DNA of 64,000 nucleotides from Microbacterium paludicola (lineage in GTDB: Bacteria > Actinomycetota > Actinomycetes > Actinomycetales > Microbacteriaceae): assembly GCF_015235415.1 (NCBI RefSeq), contig NZ_JADGLL010000007.1:43062-107061 (forward strand), given 5' to 3'. This document shows positions 54,073-62,689 of the stretch, in pieces. The notes under the pieces were generated by a model, which was not told the DNA's origin, made no database searches, and saw only the letters and a program-made list of their open reading frames with translations. The position numbers and the translations under genes are program-made. Position 1 is the stretch's first letter. Each line of letters begins with the position of its first letter.

Positions 54073-54115
54073 CATAGTCGGCTCCATAGAAACCTCATAG
54101 GTTCTTGCCGACAAT
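54073..54115. promoter_or_regulatory. phased CATAG direct repeats before the response regulator gene
   Basis: CATAG occurs at 54073, 54085 and 54096, spaced 12 and 11 bases, so on one face of the helix; the last lies within the palindrome AACCTCATAGGTT (54091-54103). OmpR/PhoB-type regulators typically bind such direct repeats. A GACAAT -10 candidate (54110-54115) is seven bases before the ATG. The region lies between the divergent FAD oxidoreductase and the regulator. Confidence 0.55.
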
Positions 54116-54122
54116 TGAGTCC

Positions 54123-54854
54123 ATGAGCACGCCCCACTCCCCTGCCCTGCTGCGTTCCGACGGCTCGCCCGTCCGGGTGCTCGTCGTCGACGACGAGCAG
54201 ATGCTGACCGATCTGCTGTCGATGGCCCTGAAGATGGAGGGCTGGGAGGTGCGCACGGCCGAGAGCGGGTTCGAGGCGCTGCAGGCGGCGAAGGAGTTCC
54301 GCCCCGACGCCCTGGTGCTGGACATCATGATGCCGGATCTCGACGGGATGAGCGTGCTGCAGCGCCTGCGCCAGAGCGGCGACGACGTGCCCGTGCTCTT
54401 CCTCACCGCGAAGGATGCCGTGGCCGACCGCGTCGCGGGCCTCACGGCCGGCGGCGACGACTACGTCACGAAGCCGTTCAGCCTGGAGGAGGTCGTCGCG
54501 CGCCTGCGCGCGCTGATGCGCCGTTCGGGCACCGCGCACGCGGCCGACGAGGAGCCCATCCTGCGCGTGGGCGATCTGAGCCTCAACGAGGACAGCCACG
54601 AGGTCGAGCGCGACGGCACCGAGATCGAGCTGACGGCGACCGAGTTCGAGCTGCTGCGCTTCCTGATGCGCAACGAGCGCAAGGTCGTGTCGAAGGCGCA
54701 GATCCTCGACCGTGTCTGGAGCTACGACTTCGGCGGGCGCTCGAGCGTCGTCGAGCTGTACATCTCGTACCTGCGCAAGAAGATCGACGCCGGTCGCGAG
54801 CCCCTCATCCACACCGTGCGCGGCGTCGGCTACATGATCAAGGCTCCGCAGTGA
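54123..54854 (+). CDS. OmpR/PhoB-family response regulator
   Basis: The 243-residue regulator has a receiver domain with acidic D23-D24 (VVDDEQ), phosphoacceptor D67 (LVLDIMMPD) and K117 (YVTKPF), plus a winged-helix DNA-binding domain with LTATEFELLRFLMRN and the VRGVGYMIK end. The ATG at 54123 is preceded by a leaderless-type promoter and phased repeats likely to be its own operator. The stop is coupled to the kinase gene (GTGA, 4-nt overlap). The signal sensed is unknown. Confidence 0.94.
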   Translation: MSTPHSPALLRSDGSPVRVLVVDDEQMLTDLLSMALKMEGWEVRTAESGFEALQAAKEFRPDALVLDIMMPDLDGMSVLQRLRQSGDDVPVLFLTAKDAVADRVAGLTAGGDDYVTKPFSLEEVVARLRALMRRSGTAHAADEEPILRVGDLSLNEDSHEVERDGTEIELTATEFELLRFLMRNERKVVSKAQILDRVWSYDFGGRSSVVELYISYLRKKIDAGREPLIHTVRGVGYMIKAPQ

Positions 54855-56374
54855 GCTCAGACGGCACGGGCGAGCAGGAAGCACCGGAGGGTCGAGCTCC
54901 CCGGTACGCGGTGTCGCTCCAGGCGCGGCTGATGCTGACCGTGTTCGGGCTCGTGTCGCTGATCTTCGTCGTCGTCGCCGCCATCACGAGCGTGATGCTG
55001 AACAGCTCGCTCGAAGAGCGGCTCACCGAGCAGGTGCGCAACATGGTGACCGAATCGCAGGAGTGGCTCGCCCGCTCGCCGGCGATCGATCCGGCCGGCT
55101 CGCTCGCCGACGCCCAGATGCCGCCGGGAACGATCCTCGTGTTCGAGACGCGAGGCGGGGTCCGCAGCGGGGCGGTCGTCGACGCCCACCACACGATCCA
55201 GGCGCTCTCCGAATCGCAGCTGCGCGGCCTCTCGCTCGGGGAACGTGCGATGCCCGAGCAGGATGCCCCGCCGACCGTCGCTGCCGTGTCGACGCTCTCG
55301 GTGCCGCGCCTCGGCGAGTTCCGGGTGCTCCACGGCACGATCCCGGGCGGCTACGCGATCATGGGGCAGTCGACGACGGATGTGCGCGCCACGATCGGGC
55401 AGATGCTGACCATCATCACGTTCACCACGGCGGCGGGCCTCTTCGTCCTCGGCGCCGCGACGACGCTGGTGATCCGCCAGGGGCTGAAGCCGCTTCGCGC
55501 GGTCGCCGAGACCGCGCAGCGCGTGGCGCGGCAGCCGCTCGATCAGGGCGTCGTCTCGATCGAGGAGCGCGTTCCCGTCGAGCAGGCGGATCCGCGCACC
55601 GAGACCGGGCGGGTGGGCGCCGCGCTCAACACCCTGCTCGACCACGTGGACGCGTCCCTGCACGCGCGTCAGCGCAACGAGGAGCGGATGCGCCGGTTCG
55701 TCGCGGACGCGAGCCACGAGCTGCGCACTCCCCTCGCCTCGATCCGCGGGTACTCCGAGCTGTCGCTGCGGGATCCATCGCTGACCGAGACGACCGGGCA
55801 GTCGCTCGAGCGCATCCAGGCGCAGTCGATCCGGATGACGGGACTCGTGGAGGACCTGCTGCTGCTCGCCCGGCTCGACGAGGGGCAGGAGCTCGTCTAC
55901 GGGGCGGTGGATCTCACCCAGCTCGTGCTCGAATCGGTCGCGGATCAGCGGGTGACGGGCCCTGACCACATCTGGCGCATGGACGTGGACGAGGACCCGG
56001 TGATCGTCGCGGGCGACGCCGCCCGGCTGAACCAGGTGATCCTGAACCTGCTCGCCAACGCCCGCACCCACACTCCCGCGGGAACCACCGTGACGGTGTC
56101 CGTCGGCCACGAGGGAACCGGCAGCGCGACGCGCGGCGTGGTGAAGGTGCACGACGACGGCCCCGGGATCGACCCGGCGCTGCAGGCCGAGCTGTTCACG
56201 CGCTTCGCCCGCGGCGACCGCTCGCGCGCCCGTGCGACGGGCGGAACCGGCCTCGGCATGGCGATCGTGAAGGCGATCGTCGAGGCGCACCACGGCACGA
56301 TCACCGTCAGGAGCACCCCGGGCGACACGACCTTCGAGGTCAGCCTCCCGGCGAAGCCCCGCGACCCCGCCTGA
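54851..56374 (+). CDS. sensor histidine kinase
   Basis: The 507-residue kinase has two membrane helices (about 25-50 and 184-207), which flank an extracytoplasmic sensor of about 130 residues. A HAMP domain and the H-box (FVADASHELRTPLASIRGYSELS, H289) follow, with the ATPase domain N, G1 and G2 boxes (NLLANARTHTP, DDGPGIDP, GGTGLGMAIVKAIVEAH) after that. It should phosphorylate the coupled regulator. The stop is directly abutted by the stop of the convergent prs gene (TGATCA, no gap). Confidence 0.94.
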   Translation: MSSDGTGEQEAPEGRAPRYAVSLQARLMLTVFGLVSLIFVVVAAITSVMLNSSLEERLTEQVRNMVTESQEWLARSPAIDPAGSLADAQMPPGTILVFETRGGVRSGAVVDAHHTIQALSESQLRGLSLGERAMPEQDAPPTVAAVSTLSVPRLGEFRVLHGTIPGGYAIMGQSTTDVRATIGQMLTIITFTTAAGLFVLGAATTLVIRQGLKPLRAVAETAQRVARQPLDQGVVSIEERVPVEQADPRTETGRVGAALNTLLDHVDASLHARQRNEERMRRFVADASHELRTPLASIRGYSELSLRDPSLTETTGQSLERIQAQSIRMTGLVEDLLLLARLDEGQELVYGAVDLTQLVLESVADQRVTGPDHIWRMDVDEDPVIVAGDAARLNQVILNLLANARTHTPAGTTVTVSVGHEGTGSATRGVVKVHDDGPGIDPALQAELFTRFARGDRSRARATGGTGLGMAIVKAIVEAHHGTITVRSTPGDTTFEVSLPAKPRDPA

Positions 56375-57412
56375 TCAAGCGGCCCCGTCGAACATGCTCG
56401 TGACGGATCCGTCGTCGAAGACCTCCTTGATCGCGCGGCCGAGCAGCGGCGCGGCGGAGAGGACCGTGAGCTTGTCGAAGCGGCGGGCCTCCTCGAGGGG
56501 GACGGTGTCGGTGACGACGACCTCGTCGATCGCGTCGTCCTGCAGGCGCTCGGCGGCGGGGTGGCTGAAGATCGCGTGGGTGGCGGCGACGATGACCTTG
56601 CGGGCGCCGTTCGCCTTCAGGGCCTGGGCGGCCTTCACGATCGTGCCGCCGGTGTCGATCATGTCGTCGACGAGCAGGCAGGTGCGGCCCGCGACCTCGC
56701 CGACGATGTCGTGGACGGTGACCTGGTTGGCGACCTTCGGGTCGCGGCGCTTGTGGATGATCGCCAGCGGCGCGCCGAACTCGTCCGCCCAGGTGTCGGC
56801 GACGCGGACGCGGCCCATGTCGGGCGACACCACGGTCAGCGTCTCGCGGTCCTCACCCTGCAGCGACTCCTCGAAGTAGCGCGCGAGGATCGGCTTGGCG
56901 AACAGATGGTCGACGGGGCCGTTGAAGAAGCCCTGGATCTGCGCGGCGTGGAGGTCGACGCTCATGATGCGGTCGGCGCCGGCGGTCGCGATCAGGTCGG
57001 TGACGAGGCGGGCGGAGATCGGCTCGCGGCCGCGGCCCTTCTTGTCCTGGCGCGAGTACGGGTAGTACGGCGCGACGACGGTGATGCGCTTGGCCGACGC
57101 GCGCTTGAGCGCGTCGAGCATGATGAGCATCTCCATCAGCCACTCGTTGACCGGGCTGCCGAAGGTCTGCACGAGGAACACGTCGGCGCCGCGCATCGAC
57201 GTCTCGAACCGCGCGTAGATCTCGCCGGATGCGAACGTGCGACGCTCGGTCGGGGCGACCTCGATGCCGAGCTGAGCGGCGATCGCGTGCGCGAGCTCCG
57301 GGTGCGAACCTCCCGAGACCACGACGAGGCGCTTCTTGGTCTTGGCGACGATCCCGGGCGCGATGCCCTTCTGTCGCTCGTCGTCAGTGGTCGTCCTGCT
57401 CTTGCGCGCCAT
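56375..57412 (-). CDS. prs: ribose-phosphate diphosphokinase
   Basis: Makes PRPP from ribose-5-phosphate and ATP for nucleotide, His and Trp synthesis. The 345 residues carry about 20 extra N-terminal residues, then GGSHPELAHAIA, the ATP-loop motif VVAPYYPYSRQDKK, DLHAAQIQGFF and the PRPP-binding LLVDDMIDTGGTI. Its start overlaps the end of glmU by 29 nt, so the two are co-translated. The 3' end abuts the histidine kinase stop with no gap. Confidence 0.95.
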   Translation of the reverse strand: MARKSRTTTDDERQKGIAPGIVAKTKKRLVVVSGGSHPELAHAIAAQLGIEVAPTERRTFASGEIYARFETSMRGADVFLVQTFGSPVNEWLMEMLIMLDALKRASAKRITVVAPYYPYSRQDKKGRGREPISARLVTDLIATAGADRIMSVDLHAAQIQGFFNGPVDHLFAKPILARYFEESLQGEDRETLTVVSPDMGRVRVADTWADEFGAPLAIIHKRRDPKVANQVTVHDIVGEVAGRTCLLVDDMIDTGGTIVKAAQALKANGARKVIVAATHAIFSHPAAERLQDDAIDEVVVTDTVPLEEARRFDKLTVLSAAPLLGRAIKEVFDDGSVTSMFDGAA

Positions 57413-58850
57413 CGGCCGCCTTCTCTGCGCTTCGGGCGCGTTCCGCGGCCTCGGCCGCTGCGGTGCCCGCTCGGTTCTTGTCCACCCACCCCTCGACGTT
57501 CCGCTGAGGGGCGACACTGAGGGCGAGAGCTCCGGCGGGGACGTCCTTGCGGATGACGGCCCCGGCACCGGTCTTCGCACCGGCTCCAATCCTAACGGGC
57601 GCGACGAAGACGTTATGGGACCCGGTGTGCACCTCATCGCCGATCTCGGTGCGGTGCTTGGTGATGTCGTCGTAGTTGGCGGTGATCGCGCCGGCTCCGA
57701 GGTTGACGCCGCGGCCGATCGTGGTGTCGCCCACGTACGACAGGTGCGGCACCTTCGACCCCTCGCCGATCTGCGAGTTCTTCACCTCGACGTACGTGCC
57801 GACCTTCGCTCCCGCGGCGAGCTCGGCGCCCGCACGCAGATACGCGAACGGTCCGACGGTGGCGCCCGCGCCGATCACCGCCAGGGTCGCGTCAGTCCGG
57901 CGGACGCTGGCGCCCTCCCCCACCTCGCAGTCGAGCAGGGAGGTGTCGGGGCCGACCGTGGCCCCCTCGGCGATGGTGGTCGCACCGAGGATGTGCGTGT
58001 TCGGGAGGATCGTCACATCCTGCGCGAGCGTCGCGGTGTCGTCGATCCAGGTCGTCGCCGGATCCTGGACGGTGACGCCCTCCCGCTGCCAGCGGCGGAC
58101 GATGCGCGCGTTCAGGATGGCCGCGGCCTCCGCGAGCTGGACGCGGTCGTTCACGCCGAGCGCGATGCGCGCGTCGGCGGCGGCGCGCGCGGCGACCTGG
58201 CGGCCGCTCTCGCGCAGCAGGCGCACGACGTCGGTGAGGTAGACCTCGCCCTGCGCGTTGGCGGTGCCGACGCGGGCGAGGCTCTCGCGCAGCGACGCGG
58301 CGCGGAAGACGTAGACGCCGGCGTTGATCTCGGCGACCGCTGCCTCGTCGTCGCTGGCGTCCTTGTCCTCCACGATGCGGGCGACCGAGCCGTCGGCATC
58401 CCGGATCACGCGGCCGTAGCCGGCCGGGTCGTCGAGGGTGGCGCTCAGCAGCGTCGCCTCGACGGCTGCCGCGCGGTGCTCCTCGAGCAGGGACGCGAGG
58501 GTGTCGGTCTCGAGCAGCGGCACGTCGCCGCTGAGGACGAGGACATCGCCGTCGAAGTCGCCGGGCAGGCCGTCGACGGCGAGCTGCACGGCCCGGCCGG
58601 TGCCCGGGACCTCGTCCTGGTCGACCACCTCGACGCCGGGGATGTCCTCGAGCGCCTGCACGATCCGGTCGCGCTCGTGCCGCACGACGACGCGCACGAC
58701 CGACGCAGGAAGCTGCTGCGCGGTGTGAAGCACATGGCCGAGCAGGGTGCGTCCGCCGATCGGATGCAGCACCTTCGGCAGCGCGGAGCGCATCCTGGTG
58801 CCCTGCCCGGCGGCGAGGATGATGATCGCGAGGTCCGTGTTGTCGCTCAT
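57384..58850 (-). CDS. glmU: bifunctional N-acetylglucosamine-1-phosphate uridyltransferase / glucosamine-1-phosphate acetyltransferase
   Basis: GlmU makes UDP-GlcNAc for peptidoglycan. The 488 residues have the N-terminal pyrophosphorylase with LAAGQGTRMRSALPKVLHPI and a C-terminal left-handed beta-helix of hexapeptide repeats (GAGATVGPFAYLR, GVNLGAGAITANYDD and others). A Glu/Ala/Asp-rich tail closes it and overlaps prs. The ATG at 58850 lies 1 nt from the 3' end of the upstream tRNA-Gln gene; the long tRNA-to-mRNA closeness implies processing from one transcript. Confidence 0.96.
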   Translation of the reverse strand: MSDNTDLAIIILAAGQGTRMRSALPKVLHPIGGRTLLGHVLHTAQQLPASVVRVVVRHERDRIVQALEDIPGVEVVDQDEVPGTGRAVQLAVDGLPGDFDGDVLVLSGDVPLLETDTLASLLEEHRAAAVEATLLSATLDDPAGYGRVIRDADGSVARIVEDKDASDDEAAVAEINAGVYVFRAASLRESLARVGTANAQGEVYLTDVVRLLRESGRQVAARAAADARIALGVNDRVQLAEAAAILNARIVRRWQREGVTVQDPATTWIDDTATLAQDVTILPNTHILGATTIAEGATVGPDTSLLDCEVGEGASVRRTDATLAVIGAGATVGPFAYLRAGAELAAGAKVGTYVEVKNSQIGEGSKVPHLSYVGDTTIGRGVNLGAGAITANYDDITKHRTEIGDEVHTGSHNVFVAPVRIGAGAKTGAGAVIRKDVPAGALALSVAPQRNVEGWVDKNRAGTAAAEAAERARSAEKAADGAQEQDDH

Positions 58851-58851
58851 G

Positions 58852-58923
58852 CTCCGCCACCAGGATTCGAACCTGGTCCTCACAGCTCCAAAGGCTGTCG
58901 TGCTGCCGTTACACCATGGCGGA
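58852..58923 (-). tRNA. tRNA-Gln (UUG)
   Basis: The 72-nt tRNA has acceptor stem TCCGCCA/TGGCGGA, anticodon stem ACAGC/GCTGT with loop CTTTGGA (anticodon UUG, reading CAA), T arm with GGTTCGAATCC and discriminator G. CCA is not encoded. It is immediately upstream of glmU on the same strand, only 1 nt from the start codon. Confidence 0.94.
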
Positions 58924-58955
58924 CCGCGGCCGACGTCGGATGACGGGGCCGCGGA

Positions 58956-60209
58956 TCAAGTCTGCCACCCGCGGCTCGCGGGCTCGGGCGTGTCCGTGGG
59001 GGCCGACGGGACCTGCTCGGCGAGCGCTTCTGCGATCGGCGGACGTCGGCGGGGTGTGAGCAGCCAGACGACGCCCGCGGCGAGCGCCGCCGCGACGACG
59101 GCGAGCCACAGCGGAGTGCCGCCGCGATCCGCCTGTGCGACGGGCTCCACGCGCCAGGCGGCGACGAGGTCGCGGGCCACGTCGATGCTGCCCATCGCCG
59201 CTCCCGTGAAGTCGGGACGATAGGTCGAGAACACCTCCTGCGCGCCGCTGTCGACGTCGACCCAGGCGAAGCGCGTGACGTTGTCGCCGCTCCCATCGCC
59301 TCCCGCCACCAGCACCGTGTCGGCGTCGCGCCATCCGATCGCCGAGGAGTACTGCGGGTCGACGGGATGGCTGACGATCGTGGGCTCGACTCCCGCGACG
59401 TCGACGACGTGCACCTCGCCGACGTCGGTCGCCGCGAACCGCGCGCCATCCGGGGCCCACGCGTCCCCGTCGATGTACCACTGCCCGTCGCCGATCCCGT
59501 CCGCGAGGATGATCCCATCGGCATCGAGGAGCATCAGCCCGCTGCCGGTCCGCGCGACGATGCGCGAGCCGTCCGGCGAGAGCGCGGCGCTGTCGACGTC
59601 CCGCACCTGCTCGAGCGCGGTGATCTCCCCCGATGCGAGGTCGAGGATCGAGAGGCCGACGTGCAGGCGGAACTCGGCGTCGGTGTAGCGGCTGATCTCC
59701 TTGTCGTCGGTGAGCAGCAGCACCGTGTCCCCCGCGATGCTCGTCGGCATCGCGTGGCGGCCCTCGCCGATGTCGAATGACCGCTCGGATCCATCGGCGA
59801 GCGTCACGGCCAGCAGGTCGCCGCGGCCGCCCGGGCCCGCGACCAGGGCGAACGTCCCGTCGCCGGAGAGCAGTGACCGCGCCGGATCTCCCTGATCTGC
59901 ACGCGCGGACCGCCGCTCGGCCACCGACAGCCGGCGGTAGGTGCTGCCGTCGGCGCCGAGGGCGATCGCCTGCGGCAGGTCGAGGAACTCGACGCCGATG
60001 CCGTTCTGGTAGATCGCGCTCGCGGCCGGCACGTCGCCCGGCGCGAGGGCGGCGGTCCACCAGGAGTATGCCGACACCTCCGTGGGGAACACCGGCTCCG
60101 CCGCCGGTTGCGGCCTCGTGCCCTCGGCGATCAGGGCGGGCACGACGATCGCGGCGCACACCACGACGGCCGCCAGCAGCGCCGGCAGCGGGCTGCGTCG
60201 TGTGCTCAT
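58956..60209 (-). CDS. beta-propeller-like membrane-anchored protein
   Basis: The 417-residue protein has an N-terminal signal or anchor helix (LPALLAAVVVCAAIVVPALI), an extracytoplasmic region with repeated WD40/TolB-like blades (AALSPDGSRIVARTGSG; DAWAPDGARFAATDVGE; AIGWRDADTVLVAGGDG), and a C-terminal membrane helix (LWLAVVAAALAAGVVWLL) before a cytosolic tail. The blade motifs are weak and the ligand unknown. It is divergent from the MarR gene at 60311 and precedes the tRNA-Gln and glmU on the same strand. Confidence 0.7.
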   Translation of the reverse strand: MSTRRSPLPALLAAVVVCAAIVVPALIAEGTRPQPAAEPVFPTEVSAYSWWTAALAPGDVPAASAIYQNGIGVEFLDLPQAIALGADGSTYRRLSVAERRSARADQGDPARSLLSGDGTFALVAGPGGRGDLLAVTLADGSERSFDIGEGRHAMPTSIAGDTVLLLTDDKEISRYTDAEFRLHVGLSILDLASGEITALEQVRDVDSAALSPDGSRIVARTGSGLMLLDADGIILADGIGDGQWYIDGDAWAPDGARFAATDVGEVHVVDVAGVEPTIVSHPVDPQYSSAIGWRDADTVLVAGGDGSGDNVTRFAWVDVDSGAQEVFSTYRPDFTGAAMGSIDVARDLVAAWRVEPVAQADRGGTPLWLAVVAAALAAGVVWLLTPRRRPPIAEALAEQVPSAPTDTPEPASRGWQT

Positions 60210-60298
60210 GGGTCCTCCGTGCGCTCAGCGTAGGGGCCGCCCGGCCGCGGCGGGAGGCGCGCAGGGTGAACGTCCCGTGTCCAGACCCCGCGTGTCAA

Positions 60299-60304
60299 TA
60301 CACT
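60299..60304 (+). promoter_or_regulatory. -10 box of the 60.3 kb MarR gene (leaderless)
   Basis: TACACT lies six bases before the ATG at 60311 and no ribosome site is seen. Confidence 0.45.
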
Positions 60305-60310
60305 GAGCGG

Positions 60311-60820
60311 ATGGCATCCGAGACGGACGAGGTCGACCGCATCGTCGGCGCGTGGGCGCAGCAGCGTCCCGATCTCGACTTCTCGCCCATGGAGGTGCTC
60401 TCGCGCGTCGACCGGCTCTCGCGTCACCTCGACCGCGCCCGGCGGGATGCGTTCCGTCGCACCGACATCGAGCCGTGGGAGTGGGACGTGCTCTCTGCCC
60501 TGCGGCGCGCGGGTCATCCGTATCAGCTGAGTCCCAAGCAGCTGCTGCAGCAGACGCTGGTCTCGAGCGGCACGATGACGAACCGGATCGACCGCCTCGT
60601 CGGGCGCCGCTTCGTGCGTCGTGAGGCGGATCCGGACGACGGTCGCAGCGTGCTGGTAACCCTCACGGAGGACGGCCGCGTGCGCGTCGACGCCGCGATC
60701 ACGCGCCTCATGGATGCGGAGGCCGAGCTGCTCGATCGCCTGTCGGGGTCCGAGCGCGAGCGCCTCGCGACGCTGCTGCGCCGTCTGAGCCTGGGGTTCG
60801 ACACGGCTCCCGAGGCGTGA
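60311..60820 (+). CDS. MarR family transcriptional regulator
   Basis: The 169-residue regulator has dimerisation helices (VLSRVDRLSRHLDRARRDAF) and the wHTH (PWEWDVLSALRRAG, then QTLVSSGTMTNRIDRLVGRR with the wing DPDDGRSVLVTLTEDG), and a C-terminal helical end. Recognition helix and DDGR wing are intact. The ATG at 60311 gives MASETDEVDR; the open frame extends far upstream but is antisense. It converges on the ABC-F gene with 25 bp between. Targets are not obvious; the divergent propeller-like gene is a candidate. Confidence 0.88.
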   Translation: MASETDEVDRIVGAWAQQRPDLDFSPMEVLSRVDRLSRHLDRARRDAFRRTDIEPWEWDVLSALRRAGHPYQLSPKQLLQQTLVSSGTMTNRIDRLVGRRFVRREADPDDGRSVLVTLTEDGRVRVDAAITRLMDAEAELLDRLSGSERERLATLLRRLSLGFDTAPEA

Positions 60821-60845
60821 GCCGGCGAACCAGCCTAGACCGGCG

Positions 60846-62636
60846 TCAGCCGATCTCCTCGGTGAGCTCGAACCAGCGCTCCTCGGCCGCGGCGATCTCG
60901 TCCTCCAGGGCGGCGATCGCCTCCATCTCGCGCGCGAGGCCGGCGTAGTCCGACTGATCGTGGTCGGCGAGGGCGGCGCGGGCCGCTCCCGCCTGCTCGG
61001 TCAGCTTGGCGATCCTGCGCTCGAGTGCCGTGACCTCCTTCTGCGCGGCGCGGAGTTCCGCCCCGGCCAGTCCGCGGGGCGTGGCGGCCGCGGCCTCCGC
61101 GGGCTTCCCGGACGACGACTGCTCGAGCTGGCGCAGACGCAGGTACTCGTCGACGCCGCCCGGCAGGTGGCGCAGGCGCCCGCCGAGGATCGCGTACTGC
61201 TGATCCGTGACGCGCTCGAGGAAGTACCGGTCGTGGCTGACGACGATCAGGGTTCCCGGCCACGAGTCGAGCAGGTCCTCCATCGCCGCGAGCATGTCGG
61301 TGTCGAGGTCGTTGGTCGGCTCATCCAGGATCAGCACGTTCGGCTGGTCGAGCAGGATGAGCAGCAGCTGCAGGCGCCGCTTCTGCCCGCCCGAGAGGTC
61401 CTTGACGGGCGTCGACAGCTGCGCGCTCGAGAAGCCCATGCGCTCCAGGAGCTGCCCGGGGCTGAGTTCGGCGGCCTTCGATCCGGTGCCGAAGGTGTAC
61501 GTGGTGCGGAGGCGGCTGATGACGACGCGCACCGGTTCGGCGAGGTGCTCCTCGAGCTCGTCGAGGCGCTGGGTGAGGGTCGCGACCTTGACGGTCTTGC
61601 CGCGCTTGACGCGCCCCTCCGTCGGGTCGACGGTGCCGGCGATCAGGCTCAGCAGTGTCGATTTGCCGGCACCGTTCACGCCGAGGATGCCTGTGCGCTC
61701 GCCCGGGGCGAGGCGCCACTCGACGCGCTGCAGCACCTGCTTGTCGCCGTACGCGACCGAGACATCCAGCAGGTCGACGACGTCCTTGCCGAGGCGTGAG
61801 ACCGCGAGCGACTGCAGCTCGGTCTTGTCGCGGATCTCGGGCACGTCCTCGATCAGCTGGTTGGCGGCGTCGATCCGGAACTTCGGCTTCGACGTGCGCG
61901 CGGGCGCGCCGCGGCGCAGCCACGCGAGCTCCTTGCGGGCGAGGTTCTGGCGGCGCTGCTCGATCGCAGCCGCCTGCCGGTCACGCTCGACGCGCTGCAG
62001 GATGTACGCCGCGTAACCGCCCTCGAAGGGCTCGACGATGCGGTCGTGGACCTCCCAGGTCGCGGTGCAGACCTCGTCGAGGAACCAGCGGTCGTGGGTC
62101 ACTGTGAGCAGACCGCCCGCGTTCGGGGCCCACCGCTTCTTCAGGTGGTCGGCGAGCCACGCGATCGCCTCGACGTCGAGGTGGTTGGTCGGCTCGTCGA
62201 GGGCGAGGATGTCCCAGTCGCCGGCCAGCAGGGCCGCCAGGGCGACGCGGCGGCGCTGGCCGCCGGAGAGCGTGCCGAGCAGCGCGTCCCACGGGAGGTC
62301 GCCGAGCAGGCCGGCGATCACATCGCGCACCTTGGGGTCGCCCGCCCAGACGTGCTCGGGGATGTCTCCCACGACCGCCTGGCCGATGGTGACGTCGTCG
62401 GGCAGCGTGTCGGCCTGGTCGAGGACGCCGATCGTCACACCGCCGCGCACCGTCACGCGCCCCGCGTCGGGCTCGCGTCGCCCGGCGAGCATCGCCAGCA
62501 GGCTCGACTTGCCGTCGCCGTTGCGGCCGACGATGCCGATCCGGTCGCCCTCGTTCACGCCCAGCGAGATGGAGTCGAAGACGACCTTGGTCGGGTACTC
62601 GAGGTGAAGGGCCTCGGCCCCCAGAAGATGCGCCAT
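60846..62636 (-). CDS. ABC-F family ATPase, Uup-like
   Basis: The 596-residue protein has two ABC domains and no membrane segments. Domain 1 has Walker A GRNGDGKSS (38-46), LSGGQRRR and DEPTNHLD; domain 2 has GVNGAGKST, LSGGQKRR and DEPTNDLD. A C-terminal coiled coil (VTALERRIAKLTEQAGAARAAL in part) follows. The coiled-coil tail and DEPTNDLD fit Uup, which binds DNA branched structures and ribosomes, more than antibiotic-resistance ABC-F types. Housekeeping role likely. Confidence 0.92.
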   Translation of the reverse strand: MAHLLGAEALHLEYPTKVVFDSISLGVNEGDRIGIVGRNGDGKSSLLAMLAGRREPDAGRVTVRGGVTIGVLDQADTLPDDVTIGQAVVGDIPEHVWAGDPKVRDVIAGLLGDLPWDALLGTLSGGQRRRVALAALLAGDWDILALDEPTNHLDVEAIAWLADHLKKRWAPNAGGLLTVTHDRWFLDEVCTATWEVHDRIVEPFEGGYAAYILQRVERDRQAAAIEQRRQNLARKELAWLRRGAPARTSKPKFRIDAANQLIEDVPEIRDKTELQSLAVSRLGKDVVDLLDVSVAYGDKQVLQRVEWRLAPGERTGILGVNGAGKSTLLSLIAGTVDPTEGRVKRGKTVKVATLTQRLDELEEHLAEPVRVVISRLRTTYTFGTGSKAAELSPGQLLERMGFSSAQLSTPVKDLSGGQKRRLQLLLILLDQPNVLILDEPTNDLDTDMLAAMEDLLDSWPGTLIVVSHDRYFLERVTDQQYAILGGRLRHLPGGVDEYLRLRQLEQSSSGKPAEAAAATPRGLAGAELRAAQKEVTALERRIAKLTEQAGAARAALADHDQSDYAGLAREMEAIAALEDEIAAAEERWFELTEEIG

Positions 62637-62689
62637 ATCCCTTCCAGCGTATGGGGTCTCGGCTGGGCGGACGCCCCGCCCCGTGAGGC

